Positions 27,179 to 35,153 of a stretch of 64,000 nt of DNA are shown here, piece by piece (position 1 is the first letter of the stretch; every line of letters starts with the position of its first letter). Where the stretch lies: positions 62,001 through 126,000 of the forward strand of contig CAXBBW010000008.1 in NCBI GenBank assembly GCA_963974345.1. The letters run 5' to 3'. The notes beneath the pieces are model-generated. The model searched no databases. It saw only the letters and a program-made list of their open reading frames with translations, and was not told where the DNA came from. A program made the position numbers and the translations under genes. The stretch is from RHLJ01 sp963974345. GTDB taxonomy: Bacteria; Bacteroidota; Rhodothermia; Balneolales; Balneolaceae.

Positions 27179-28305
27179 TAATTAAGCTCAATGTTTACTT
27201 TAAATACGCCCTCTTCTTTCACAATATCTAACCTATGTCGGTTAGGATATAATAGCTCAAGGCGTTTCTTAAGGTTTTCAAGACCAATACCTTGCTTACC
27301 CTCTGAATCCTGATCGTCAAAATTGTTCTGGATTTCAAATACTACTTTTCCTTCTTTTTGGTAAGTTCTTAAATAAGCATGTATATAGGCACCTTCCCGC
27401 AGACTCTCCACCCCATGTTTGAAAGCATTTTCCAGAAGTATAATAAACAATAATGGTGCAACTGAGACTTCATCAGCATCCTTCGGTTTCTCAAACCGGA
27501 TATAAACCTCTTTTTGGTACCTGATTTTATGCAAATCGATATAGCATTGAAGATAATCAACTTCCTCATTCAAGGGTACTTTGTCTTTTTTCCCTTCATA
27601 GATAGTATATCGCATCATATCCGACAGTTTCAGAATTACTTCCGGTGCTTTATCAGATTCGTGTACCACCAACGAGTAGAGGTTATTTAATGTATTGAAG
27701 AAAAAATGAGGGTTAACCTGACTTCTCAACAGGGCAAGTTCCGCATTTGCTTTCTCTTCCTTCATGATCCGGAACCACTTCCATTGTTCAAAAAACCATA
27801 GTCCTATCAGAATGGGAATAGGAAGTAAAAACAAGCTCAAAGCCCAAAACTTATAGGTGCTTTCATAAAGCTCAAAACTGCCGGTAAATAATCTTACATA
27901 CAAAAAGAAGAACGCAGATCCTCCGTATAACCCAAAGATGAGCAATCGGTACTTTTGGAAAAACTCTGGCAAAATGAAATAAAACAGTATCAACCAGAAG
28001 GAGAACATTAACAAAATCAACAGAGGGTTATCTGGAAGATTACTGGTGAAATATCCGATGCTGAAAATCACGATGGTCAGAATCCCAAAACCGGCCCCAA
28101 CTCTAATCAGCGATCCCCCCTTAGCCAGGTATTTATGGATGGCCAGTGAAATGAAGAAGGCATAAAACAAGAACCCAAAGGTATTCGATATCCACGCGCC
28201 GGAGGATATCTTAATCAAGTCGATGTATTTCATTAAAAATATCATTGCGTAGGTGATAGCCGGTCCTATGATATACGCCTGATATTTCGTCGAATCTTTT
28301 TTCAT
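27178..28305 (-). CDS. LytS/YehU-type sensor histidine kinase
   Basis: 375 residues. Several membrane segments occupy ~12-170. The His-kinase domain of the LytS/YehU type follows with the phosphoacceptor in 'LLRSQVNPHFFFNTLNNLYSLV' (His near 199), then an ATPase domain with 'PLLFIILLENAFKHGV' (N box) and 'GKQGIGLENLKKRLELLY' (G box). It phosphorylates the LytTR regulator encoded right after it. No separate sensor domain is seen, so the signal is probably sensed within the membrane. It is divergent from the ABC transporter genes, the usual arrangement for such pairs in Bacteroidota. Confidence 0.95.
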   Translation of the reverse strand: MKKDSTKYQAYIIGPAITYAMIFLMKYIDLIKISSGAWISNTFGFLFYAFFISLAIHKYLAKGGSLIRVGAGFGILTIVIFSIGYFTSNLPDNPLLILLMFSFWLILFYFILPEFFQKYRLLIFGLYGGSAFFFLYVRLFTGSFELYESTYKFWALSLFLLPIPILIGLWFFEQWKWFRIMKEEKANAELALLRSQVNPHFFFNTLNNLYSLVVHESDKAPEVILKLSDMMRYTIYEGKKDKVPLNEEVDYLQCYIDLHKIRYQKEVYIRFEKPKDADEVSVAPLLFIILLENAFKHGVESLREGAYIHAYLRTYQKEGKVVFEIQNNFDDQDSEGKQGIGLENLKKRLELLYPNRHRLDIVKEEGVFKVNIELN

Positions 28306-28394
28306 GATTCAAAATAAAACAAATCCGGGATTCATTCTCAGCCTATGGATGAACGATATTGTTTTTACCATGAATCCCGCTCTTTGCTGCATCA

Positions 28395-28458
28395 ACCGGT
28401 TTCGTGTCTGTTTGCTCACTGTCCATATCAAGAATACTGTTGTTCGTACAAACCGGTA
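28395..28458. repeat. Pair of AACCGGT motifs between lytS-like gene and ABC operon
   Basis: AACCGGTT (a perfect palindrome) at 28395 and AACCGGTA at 28451, 56 bases apart, lie in the 208-base divergent region. They could be binding sites for the LytTR regulator or another factor, though they do not match the usual LytTR direct-repeat consensus. Only two copies, so weak. Confidence 0.3.
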
Positions 28459-28513
28459 AACAAAGCTAATCTAGCTGCGTAGCTTCGCTCAAATTCAACA
28501 AAAATGAGTCACT

Positions 28514-29410
28514 ATGAACACCCTACACATTCAAAACATATCTAAAACCTATCCCAACGGAACCAAAGCGCTGAATGACGTATCCCTAAGCATAGAGAAT
28601 GGGATGTTTGGTCTGTTAGGAGCCAATGGAGCAGGAAAGTCTTCCCTGATGCGTACTATCGCTACACTGCAATCTCCGTCTTCAGGAAATATTCTTTTTA
28701 ACGGCGATGATATCCATTCTAACCCGGATACAGTACGTAAGGGACTTGGTTACCTCCCTCAGGAATTTGGCGTATATCCCAAGATATCGGCGGTGGAGTT
28801 ATTACATCATATTGGTGTGCTTAAGGGTCTTTTAGATAAGAAAGAACGCAGCGAACAAATTGAACAACTCCTTCATCAAACCAACTTATGGGAGCACCAG
28901 AAGAAACATGTACATACCTATTCAGGAGGAATGAAACAGCGTTTCGGCATTGCGCAGGCACTGCTTGGAGCTCCCAGGATTATTATTGTTGATGAGCCTA
29001 CAGCCGGTTTAGATCCGGAAGAACGGCATCGCTTTCTAAACCTCTTGAGTAAAATCGGTGAGAATATCATTGTGATTCTTTCAACGCATATAGTTGCAGA
29101 CATCTATAATCTGTGTCCAAATATGGCGGTTTTACATCGGGGTGAAATTCTGGTACATGGAAACCCTTCAAAATTTGTAAAAACGTTAGAAGGAAAAATC
29201 TGGAGAAAAACGATAGATTCCAACGACCTGCCTGGATATCGCGAAGCACACCACGTCATTTCAACACGGCTGATTGCAGGTGAAACCCAAATTCATATAA
29301 AAGCCGAGAGTTCTCCGGGAAGTGAGTTTGAAATTGTAGACCCAACGCTCGAAGATTTCTACTTCTCCGTAGTTCCATCCTCAGAACTGCAAACTATGGG
29401 GGTATCATGA
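28514..29410 (+). CDS. ABC transporter ATP-binding protein
   Basis: 298 residues. Walker A 'LLGANGAGKSSLMR' (~35-45), Q-loop 'GYLPQEFGVYPK', signature 'YSGGMKQRFGIAQALLG', Walker B 'IIIVDEPTAGLDPEER' and the H-loop His in 'VILSTHIVADIY'. A C-terminal extension of ~80 residues follows, as in CcmA/NatA-type exporters. It energises the membrane protein encoded next; the two genes overlap by ATGA (29407-29410). It is transcribed away from the LytS/LytTR genes, which probably control it. The cargo is unknown. Confidence 0.95.
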   Translation: MNTLHIQNISKTYPNGTKALNDVSLSIENGMFGLLGANGAGKSSLMRTIATLQSPSSGNILFNGDDIHSNPDTVRKGLGYLPQEFGVYPKISAVELLHHIGVLKGLLDKKERSEQIEQLLHQTNLWEHQKKHVHTYSGGMKQRFGIAQALLGAPRIIIVDEPTAGLDPEERHRFLNLLSKIGENIIVILSTHIVADIYNLCPNMAVLHRGEILVHGNPSKFVKTLEGKIWRKTIDSNDLPGYREAHHVISTRLIAGETQIHIKAESSPGSEFEIVDPTLEDFYFSVVPSSELQTMGVS

Positions 29411-32400
29411 TTACCCAATTACTTAAGTTTGAATTCATTTATCAAAGAAAAAATTGGGCATTACCTGCCGCTATCATTTTGTTTTTCCTTACAGGATTTC
29501 AAATTGGTGGACAAGCGTTTGCACCAGACCTCGTAGACTATAATGCCCCCTATCAAATCAGCTATTATACCTCCCTGTTTACTCTTGGAGCTGTTTTTGC
29601 CATTATGTTTTTTGTAATCAACGGACTATTACGGGATAGTACGCACCGAATGAAGGAGATTATTTTCAGTACTGGGGTTAAAAAGCATCACTTTTTTATT
29701 AGCCGTTTCTCCGGAGTCTTTTTGTCTAGCCTGTTTGCTGTGAGTCCGTTGTTACTTGGAATGATTTCCGGAACTTTGATCATCGATTTAGATCCTGAGC
29801 GACTGGCTCCGATCAGCCCAACTCTTTATTTCTGGAATTGGCTGGTTTTTGTACTTCCAAACGTATTTATATGCTCAGCTTTTATCTTTACAGTAGGATT
29901 ACTTTCTAAAAACAGAATGTCGATCTACGCATCGGCTGTCCTTATTTACGTCCTCTACTTTGTGTGCTCTTTCTATTTCAATTCTCCAATTTTGGCCGAT
30001 TCTACCCCTACTCACACCGAGAATATGATGTTAGCGGCTCTGGCAGATCCATTTGGCACTTCAGCCTTCATGGAGCAAAGTCAATACCTCACTCCTTTGC
30101 AAAAGAATAGTGTATGGGTTTCTTTAACCGGGAATTTATTACTCAACCGATTGCTGTGGATCACGATTTCATTTTCCTTATTAGGTCTTGCCTATCGGTT
30201 GTTTTCCTTCCGTGCCTTAAATCAGAAAAAGCAGAAAGCGTCAGATGAAACCAAAACGAATGAAGAGATAACTAAAAAAATAGTCTATCAGCCTATCTCA
30301 CCATCAGGTTCTGGATTAGGAGCGTTTTGGTTCAGTTTCATAGCACAGACTAAAATTGGGATCTCTCAACTGCTAAAAAGTCTGCCTTTTCAGGCTATGT
30401 TGCTGTTCATCATTTTCATTATTTGTTCAGAATTTTATTCCACCCTTATTGAAGGAGGCCGATATTCCGAAAGTTTATACCCTATTACCTCGATTCTGGC
30501 CGGGTTAAATAATACAGCCATTTTCATTTTTGGTTTGCTCTTAATTGTGTTTTACAGTGGTGAATGGGTCTGGAAAGAGCGAAGTGAGGATTTTCACCTA
30601 ATCCTTGATGCAACACCTGCACCAAATGCCTCTTTCTTTTGGTCAAAAGCTTCTGTCTTACTTAGCATCCCTTTTCTTTTTATAACCCTTGAGATTGCCA
30701 TTGCCATTGCCTTCCAATTCATATTTGATTACACTCACATTGACATAAGCACCTACCTCTCTTTGTATTACTATCAGGGAATTCCACTCTTTTTTTATAT
30801 CCTTCTCACTCTATTTATCCAAACACTTTCGCCTGGAAAATATCTAGGGATGGCTATCAGCGGAATTGTGATTGCTGTATTTGGTACTAACTTATCGGGC
30901 ACTCTGGGTATTGAGCATCCATTATTAAGAATCGGCTATATGCCCTCCGTTACTTTTTCTGATATGTCGGGAGTCAGCAATAATGCATCCGCCTTTCACC
31001 TGCTTTCTTCTAACTGGATAATTGCAGGCCTGATTTTATCCATACTAGCTCTGCATGGCTGGCAACGAGGTATTACCGGCAATTTTTGGGAGCATGTTAA
31101 ACAACTTCTCCGAGGTTGGACAAGCCGGGAACTAATCCCTCTTTCCATATTTACGTTGCTTTTCATCTGCACCTCCGTAATGATTTTCTACAAGACCAAT
31201 ATAGAAGCGGAGTACCTGTCATCTGATTCTATACTGGATCGCAGAGCCGAGTACGAAAGAAAATACAAACATTATGAAGAAGAGCATTGGTTATACCCTA
31301 TCTCCATTTCCACCGAAGTAGCTCTTTATCCTTTTGAGAGAACGTACTCAGTAGATGCTACTTACACGCTTTCCAACAAAAGCGATACTGCTGTAAATAG
31401 AGCACTTTTCATCGAAAAAAAACAAATTACCCATATTTCACTAGAACGAGCTACACTGATTAACCAGGATGCTAAGCACGGGATTTTTGAATTTGAGTTC
31501 AATTCACCTGTCCTCCCTGGCGATTCTGTTAAATTGACTTTTTCTGCCAATGGCGCTCACACCGGACTCTATTCCGATAGAGATTTGGTGGATAATGGGA
31601 GTTTTGTTCATTTGCGCGATTTTAGTCCGTATCTCGGTTATACCAACAATAGAGAAATTACCAACAAAGCCGAGCGTAAGAAACGCGAGCTTCCTGAGCG
31701 GGAAGAAGAACAGCCTTCAGCTGCAGATTTCGAGTTAATGGAATCAGGTTTTGGAAGAATCAATTTCGAGACCATTTTATCAGTTCCGGATTCTCAAACA
31801 GGTATTTCAGTAGGAGAAATGGTGGATCATTGGACTGAAAATGACAGGAACTATTATCAATATAAAACGCAGAGTCCGGTTGCACCTTCCATCACATATC
31901 AATCAGCTGATTATACATTAGAACAAGAATATTTCAATGGAATCAGCCTAGAGCATTATTATCAGTCTGATCAAAATTTCAATAACCAAAGCATTATGAA
32001 CAGCATGAAACAGACGCTGGATTATGCCCAAAAGGAATTTGGGGAATATCCCAGAAATCACCTTCGCATTACAGAATTACCTTCTTACTGGGGGTTTGGC
32101 GGATTTGCTGCGGCAGGAACTATCAGCATGGTCGAAGATAATTTTTATCTGGTTGATGAAAGAGATCCGGAAGCCTTCAGCCTGGTAGCTAAACGTACTA
32201 TTCACGAAGTAGCGCATCAGTGGTGGGGACATATTCTAAGCACTCAAAGCGTAAGCGGAGGGGCTATTTTTGTGGAAGGATTTGCTAAATACACGGAAGC
32301 TGTAGTTATGAAGAAATACTATGGGATGCATTCTTTGTATCAATTAAGCCAATCGGCTAATCATACCTACTTCAACGGCCGATCTTATGCTTCCACGATG

Positions 32401-32979
32401 GAACTACCGCTTTACCTGGAGCAAGGCGAACATTATATGCTGTATGGTAAAAGCTACATCGTCATGTTTGCTCTTAAAGAACTGATCGGTGAAGAATCAT
32501 TAAATGGAGTACTGAAAACGTTGGTTGATCGACATAAAAATGAGATCGATGCCACAGTCACCTCAGTCGAGTTTCTGGGTGAGTTATATAAAGTGACCCC
32601 GGAAGAATCTCACTATTTAATTGTTGACTGGTTTAAAAAGATCATTACTTATGATCTATCCATTGCTGAAGTGTCGTACAGCAAACAGCCAAATGGTGTT
32701 TATGAAGTTACTATCAATATTGATGCCAAGAAGTTTGAATCGGTAGATGGAATTGAATCAGAGATTAGCATGAGTGAACCGATCCCTATAGGGTTATTTT
32801 CAACGCACCCATCGGGAGCTTCACTGGATGATGTTATTCACCTTAGTCCGGAAACTATCGTAGATGGAAAACAGAAACTAACCTTCCAGACAGATAAACT
32901 TCCAAAGTATGTGAGTATTGATCCTTATGGAACTCGCCCTGACCTGGTAAGATCAGATAATCATCTTGAAGTAGATTGA
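29407..32979 (+). CDS. ABC-2 permease fused to M1-family aminopeptidase domain
   Basis: 1190 residues. The first ~590 residues hold about a dozen membrane segments in two groups, an ABC-2-type permease. The rest is a gluzincin/M1 aminopeptidase-like domain with the zinc motif 'HEVAHQWWGH' (near residue 933) and a third ligand Glu in 'FVEGFAKYTE', 19 residues later, the spacing usual for this fused family. The classical GAMEN exopeptidase motif is not present ('GFAAAGTISMVE' stands in its place). The peptidase faces outward by inference and may trim or sense the transported peptide. It works with the overlapping ATPase gene. This fusion is known in Bacteroidota, but its substrate is not. Confidence 0.93.
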   Translation: MITQLLKFEFIYQRKNWALPAAIILFFLTGFQIGGQAFAPDLVDYNAPYQISYYTSLFTLGAVFAIMFFVINGLLRDSTHRMKEIIFSTGVKKHHFFISRFSGVFLSSLFAVSPLLLGMISGTLIIDLDPERLAPISPTLYFWNWLVFVLPNVFICSAFIFTVGLLSKNRMSIYASAVLIYVLYFVCSFYFNSPILADSTPTHTENMMLAALADPFGTSAFMEQSQYLTPLQKNSVWVSLTGNLLLNRLLWITISFSLLGLAYRLFSFRALNQKKQKASDETKTNEEITKKIVYQPISPSGSGLGAFWFSFIAQTKIGISQLLKSLPFQAMLLFIIFIICSEFYSTLIEGGRYSESLYPITSILAGLNNTAIFIFGLLLIVFYSGEWVWKERSEDFHLILDATPAPNASFFWSKASVLLSIPFLFITLEIAIAIAFQFIFDYTHIDISTYLSLYYYQGIPLFFYILLTLFIQTLSPGKYLGMAISGIVIAVFGTNLSGTLGIEHPLLRIGYMPSVTFSDMSGVSNNASAFHLLSSNWIIAGLILSILALHGWQRGITGNFWEHVKQLLRGWTSRELIPLSIFTLLFICTSVMIFYKTNIEAEYLSSDSILDRRAEYERKYKHYEEEHWLYPISISTEVALYPFERTYSVDATYTLSNKSDTAVNRALFIEKKQITHISLERATLINQDAKHGIFEFEFNSPVLPGDSVKLTFSANGAHTGLYSDRDLVDNGSFVHLRDFSPYLGYTNNREITNKAERKKRELPEREEEQPSAADFELMESGFGRINFETILSVPDSQTGISVGEMVDHWTENDRNYYQYKTQSPVAPSITYQSADYTLEQEYFNGISLEHYYQSDQNFNNQSIMNSMKQTLDYAQKEFGEYPRNHLRITELPSYWGFGGFAAAGTISMVEDNFYLVDERDPEAFSLVAKRTIHEVAHQWWGHILSTQSVSGGAIFVEGFAKYTEAVVMKKYYGMHSLYQLSQSANHTYFNGRSYASTMELPLYLEQGEHYMLYGKSYIVMFALKELIGEESLNGVLKTLVDRHKNEIDATVTSVEFLGELYKVTPEESHYLIVDWFKKIITYDLSIAEVSYSKQPNGVYEVTINIDAKKFESVDGIESEISMSEPIPIGLFSTHPSGASLDDVIHLSPETIVDGKQKLTFQTDKLPKYVSIDPYGTRPDLVRSDNHLEVD

Positions 32980-33031
32980 TTTTTTCGCCTGCTTCAAGTC
33001 AGAGAATAGTTTTCATTATTTTTATTAAAAC

Positions 33032-33064
33032 AAAAAAGCCTGACTCGCGAATGCGAATCAGACT
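33032..33064 (-). terminator. Terminator-like hairpin, minus direction
   Basis: CTGACTCGC (33040) pairs with GCGAATCAG (33053), with one non-Watson-Crick position and a four-base loop. On the minus strand it is followed by TTTTTTG. In place and form it mirrors the terminators at 17832 and 43393: each is followed on the plus strand by GCTCCC(C)GG. No minus-strand gene ends here, so it looks like the leftover of a lost tRNA unit. Confidence 0.5.
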
Positions 33065-33065
33065 T

Positions 33066-33090
33066 GAGCTCCCCGGCAGTTACGGGCTTG
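33066..33090 (-). pseudogene. Possible tRNA 3'-end remnant
   Basis: GAGCTCCCCGGCAGTTACGG next to the hairpin at 33032 shares the nine bases GCTCCCCGG with the acceptor 3' end of tRNA-Asn at 43429-43437, in the same orientation and again beside a terminator. The rest of a tRNA is missing. It may be an integration or recombination scar. Short match, so tentative. Confidence 0.3.
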
Positions 33091-33350
33091 AGAATTCTAT
33101 TCTCCATAAAATAACCTCTTAAGGCTTTAAACAGAGATTCGAAAGGATATCACTTTGAAATTGATTGGCAAAAACTCCTCAAAAACTACCTTTTTTTTGA
33201 ATCATGCGTCCTTTTATAAACCGGTTAATTCTGTTAACTCTACTGACAAGACTGGCAGGTATAAAAGTGAAATCGGCGTATGAAAAAGTAATTGATGAGC
33301 GCGGATAAGCTAGGCATTTTATTGATTCAATCAATGACTTTATGAAAATG

Positions 33351-33384
33351 AAAAGGTTCCATTCGTAATTGAACGGAACCTTTT
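33351..33384. terminator. Bidirectional terminator hairpin
   Basis: AAAAGGTTCC (33351) and GGAACCTTTT (33375) form a perfect 10-bp stem around 14 bases, with A/T tracts on both sides so that it can work in both directions. It lies 26 bases beyond the stop of the minus-strand lipoprotein gene at 33410 and most likely ends that transcript. Confidence 0.75.
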
Positions 33385-33409
33385 ATTCATAGCACTATAT
33401 TTACTTAAT

Positions 33410-33823
33410 TTATTCAAACTCGATGATATCAGCGGTCATAGCAACCGATGCTTTTGTATAAATCAAAAAGTTAGCCGTGTTGGAGTCATATTGTATGTTG
33501 ATAAGCGCTAGTGTTCTCCCTTCAATCGATTCCCCTTGTTTCTCGAAGTTATCCCAAAGCGATTCACGAGCTTCTTTATATAACATTTTATTTCCGTCAA
33601 GAGGAATTATACCTACAGAATTAGTAGCAATACCCCATGAATAACTGGCTCCAAATAAAAACGATGTTTCTGAGGTGCCCGTCACATTTTTAGCCACAAT
33701 AGTATAGTTTCCTTCTTTTAGTTGAACCTCGGTACTATTAGAGGCCACAAACATACCTGCGTTTCCACAGCCAGTAAGCACAAATGCCACGGTCATAAGA
33801 ATGATAAATGTATAAGATTTCAT
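33410..33823 (-). CDS. Lipoprotein, DUF6567-like
   Basis: 137 residues from the ATG at 33823, chosen because it starts a lipoprotein signal (MKSYTFIILMTVAFVLTGC, Cys at residue 19) and lies 10 bases after the SDR-like stop. A start at 33844 would overlap that gene. The mature part 'EVQLKEGNYTIVAKNVTGTSETSFLFG' and 'ALINIQYDSNTANFLIYTKASVAMTADIIEF' matches the small lipoproteins of the DUF6567 type as I remember them. Function unknown. It is the second gene of an operon with the SDR-like protein, under the same upstream element at 34768. Confidence 0.75.
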   Translation of the reverse strand: MKSYTFIILMTVAFVLTGCGNAGMFVASNSTEVQLKEGNYTIVAKNVTGTSETSFLFGASYSWGIATNSVGIIPLDGNKMLYKEARESLWDNFEKQGESIEGRTLALINIQYDSNTANFLIYTKASVAMTADIIEFE

Positions 33824-33833
33824 ATTGATAAGA

Positions 33834-34709
33834 TTATTTTTCATTGGATGGTTGTTTTAGTTGTTGTACTTCTTGGTTAAAAAAATCCTGTAAGCGATGC
33901 CTGCCGTGGCGTATGGCAATGCTTTCGCGGGCCATAAGTGTGAGAAAGAATTCAAGCGGTCCAAATCTTTGCTCGGTAAGAAAAATCTTTGCTGTATTTA
34001 GTAACAATGACCTGCTCCAGCGCGGAAGGTGAACAATATCAGCCGGTTTATTCCACGCGTATAAAGCCATTTCTGCTATCTCATTTTGAGTGAGGATATC
34101 TGGTCCGCCTACCGCTATCTCTTTTTCTTTCTGAGCAATAGCCCGTACACACACTTCCGCAAGGTCGGCACCATGGATAGGGTTTATCTTTAACTCTCCA
34201 TCCCCAAATAACACAACCCTTCCTTTTTCGGCCATAAAGAGTACTTCCCGTAAATCTGAAAAAAATCCATTGGGTAGAATAACGGTATATTCTAAACCCG
34301 AAGCTTTAAGTGTAGCCACAAATCGTTCTTTAGCTTCGGTTGTCTTAAGATTGCGTAGCTTGTCTCCGTCTATGACAGACACATAGATAAATTTTCTAAC
34401 CCCGGTTCGTTCTGCTTCTTTCAGTAGGTTTAAATTTGCATGGTAATCGACATCCATAAAGGTGAGCCCATCTTTTTGGCGGGTGATACCAACGGTTGAT
34501 ATCACGGTATCAACACCCTTACAAACACCCACCAATGTTTCAGGCCGGGTTACTTCAGCCTTCACAATCTTCATATTCCGGTGATTTAGGTCTTTCAACT
34601 TTTCCGGAGCTCGAACAAGAGCTAAAACCGGTATCCCCCAGCTATCCAGTTCTTCAAGTATATATTTGCCAAGATAGCCACTGGCTCCTGCTACTAAGAT
34701 TTTTGTCAT
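33834..34709 (-). CDS. NAD(P)H-binding SDR-like protein (atypical SDR)
   Basis: 291 residues. The N-terminal glycine-rich loop 'ILVAGASGYLGKYILEEL' binds the dinucleotide. 'VDTVISTVGITRQKDGL' and 'VDYHANLNLLKEAERTGVRKFIYVSV' are typical of the NmrA/complex-I-39-kDa-like atypical SDRs. No Tyr-x-x-x-Lys catalytic pair is clear, so it may be a redox sensor or an isomerase/epimerase-like enzyme rather than a classical dehydrogenase. It is first in a two-gene operon with the lipoprotein. Half-sites resembling the vat operator lie 59-97 bases upstream. Confidence 0.87.
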   Translation of the reverse strand: MTKILVAGASGYLGKYILEELDSWGIPVLALVRAPEKLKDLNHRNMKIVKAEVTRPETLVGVCKGVDTVISTVGITRQKDGLTFMDVDYHANLNLLKEAERTGVRKFIYVSVIDGDKLRNLKTTEAKERFVATLKASGLEYTVILPNGFFSDLREVLFMAEKGRVVLFGDGELKINPIHGADLAEVCVRAIAQKEKEIAVGGPDILTQNEIAEMALYAWNKPADIVHLPRWSRSLLLNTAKIFLTEQRFGPLEFFLTLMARESIAIRHGRHRLQDFFNQEVQQLKQPSNEK

Positions 34710-34767
34710 GGTGCATTCCTTTTTTGATTCCAGAGCTAAGATCAGCAGGGAGCATCTAATAATCGTG

Positions 34768-34806
34768 CGGAATGATATTTTCGGCGCTTTTTATGAAATC
34801 TCGGAC
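34768..34806 (-). promoter_or_regulatory. Predicted operator upstream of the SDR-like operon
   Basis: CGG triplets at 34768 and 34782 are 14 bases apart, exactly as in the vat operator. The flanking bases also agree (GTxCGGA...TTCGG...CTTTTT), and a further CTCGGACTTTTT lies at 34800. The distance to the start codon (75 bases from the proximal-to-distal CCG) is close to the 80-81 bases at the two sites around the first regulator. It stands between this operon and the second TolB-TPR-AraC regulator gene. Confidence 0.5.
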
Positions 34807-34950
34807 TTTTTAGAAAAGAGAAAGGACTGGTAATAACATAATGAGAAGACTAAATCACTCTGCACTGAAAGTTCAGGGTTTTCAAACCCTTGGCTGGAAC
34901 CAATGAAGGAAGTAATTAAAATGAGAGAATAGGTAACTTATTATTCTGAA

Positions 34951-35015
34951 GCCTAAGCTTTGACCTCTCTTCCCGAAAATCGGGACTCGTTCTCAAGGAG
35001 AGACTTTTTCTAGGC
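34951..35015. repeat. Nested inverted repeat, REP-like
   Basis: Three nested inverted pairs share one centre: GCCTA (34951)/TAGGC (35011), CTCTC (34965)/GAGAG (34998) and CCCGA (34972)/TCGGG (34980) around AAA. It would fold as an interrupted long hairpin. It lies in the 444-base gap between the SDR-like operon and the second regulator gene, which holds no gene. Such elements are common between genes in this group of bacteria and may act as terminators or mobile REP-type repeats. Confidence 0.5.
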
Positions 35016-35064
35016 CTCTTTAAAAACCTATTCCTATGTAAGACTCTGATGTGTTATGTGCGTC

Positions 35065-35085
35065 TTTCTCCTTGTGAAGGAGAAA
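35065..35085. terminator. Perfect hairpin downstream of second regulator gene
   Basis: TTTCTCCTT (35065) and AAGGAGAAA (35077) form a perfect 9-bp stem with a GTG loop. It lies 69 bases past the stop of the minus-strand regulator gene (35154). The following minus-strand T-run is only partial, so it could be a weak terminator or a transcript-end stabiliser. Confidence 0.45.
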
Positions 35086-35153
35086 ACAAATGAGATCGGA
35101 AATGAAGATTCTGTTGCAGATTAAGACTCTGTACAGGCTTAGAACCAAGTCTC

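Larger units (their letters stand above)
32980..33409. other. Intergenic stretch with terminators and tRNA-like remnant
   Basis: No convincing gene in these 430 bases. It holds an imperfect hairpin with A/T tract (33032-33064), a tRNA-3'-end-like piece (33066-33090) and a second hairpin (33351-33384). A 34-codon frame at 33204-33308 on the plus strand starts with hydrophobic residues but has no ribosome site, and I do not count it as a gene. Confidence 0.6.

Noticed and set aside
33204..33308. 34-codon plus-strand frame with a hydrophobic start
   Set aside because: No ribosome-binding site, no similarity recognised and a short chance length in an AT-rich gap.
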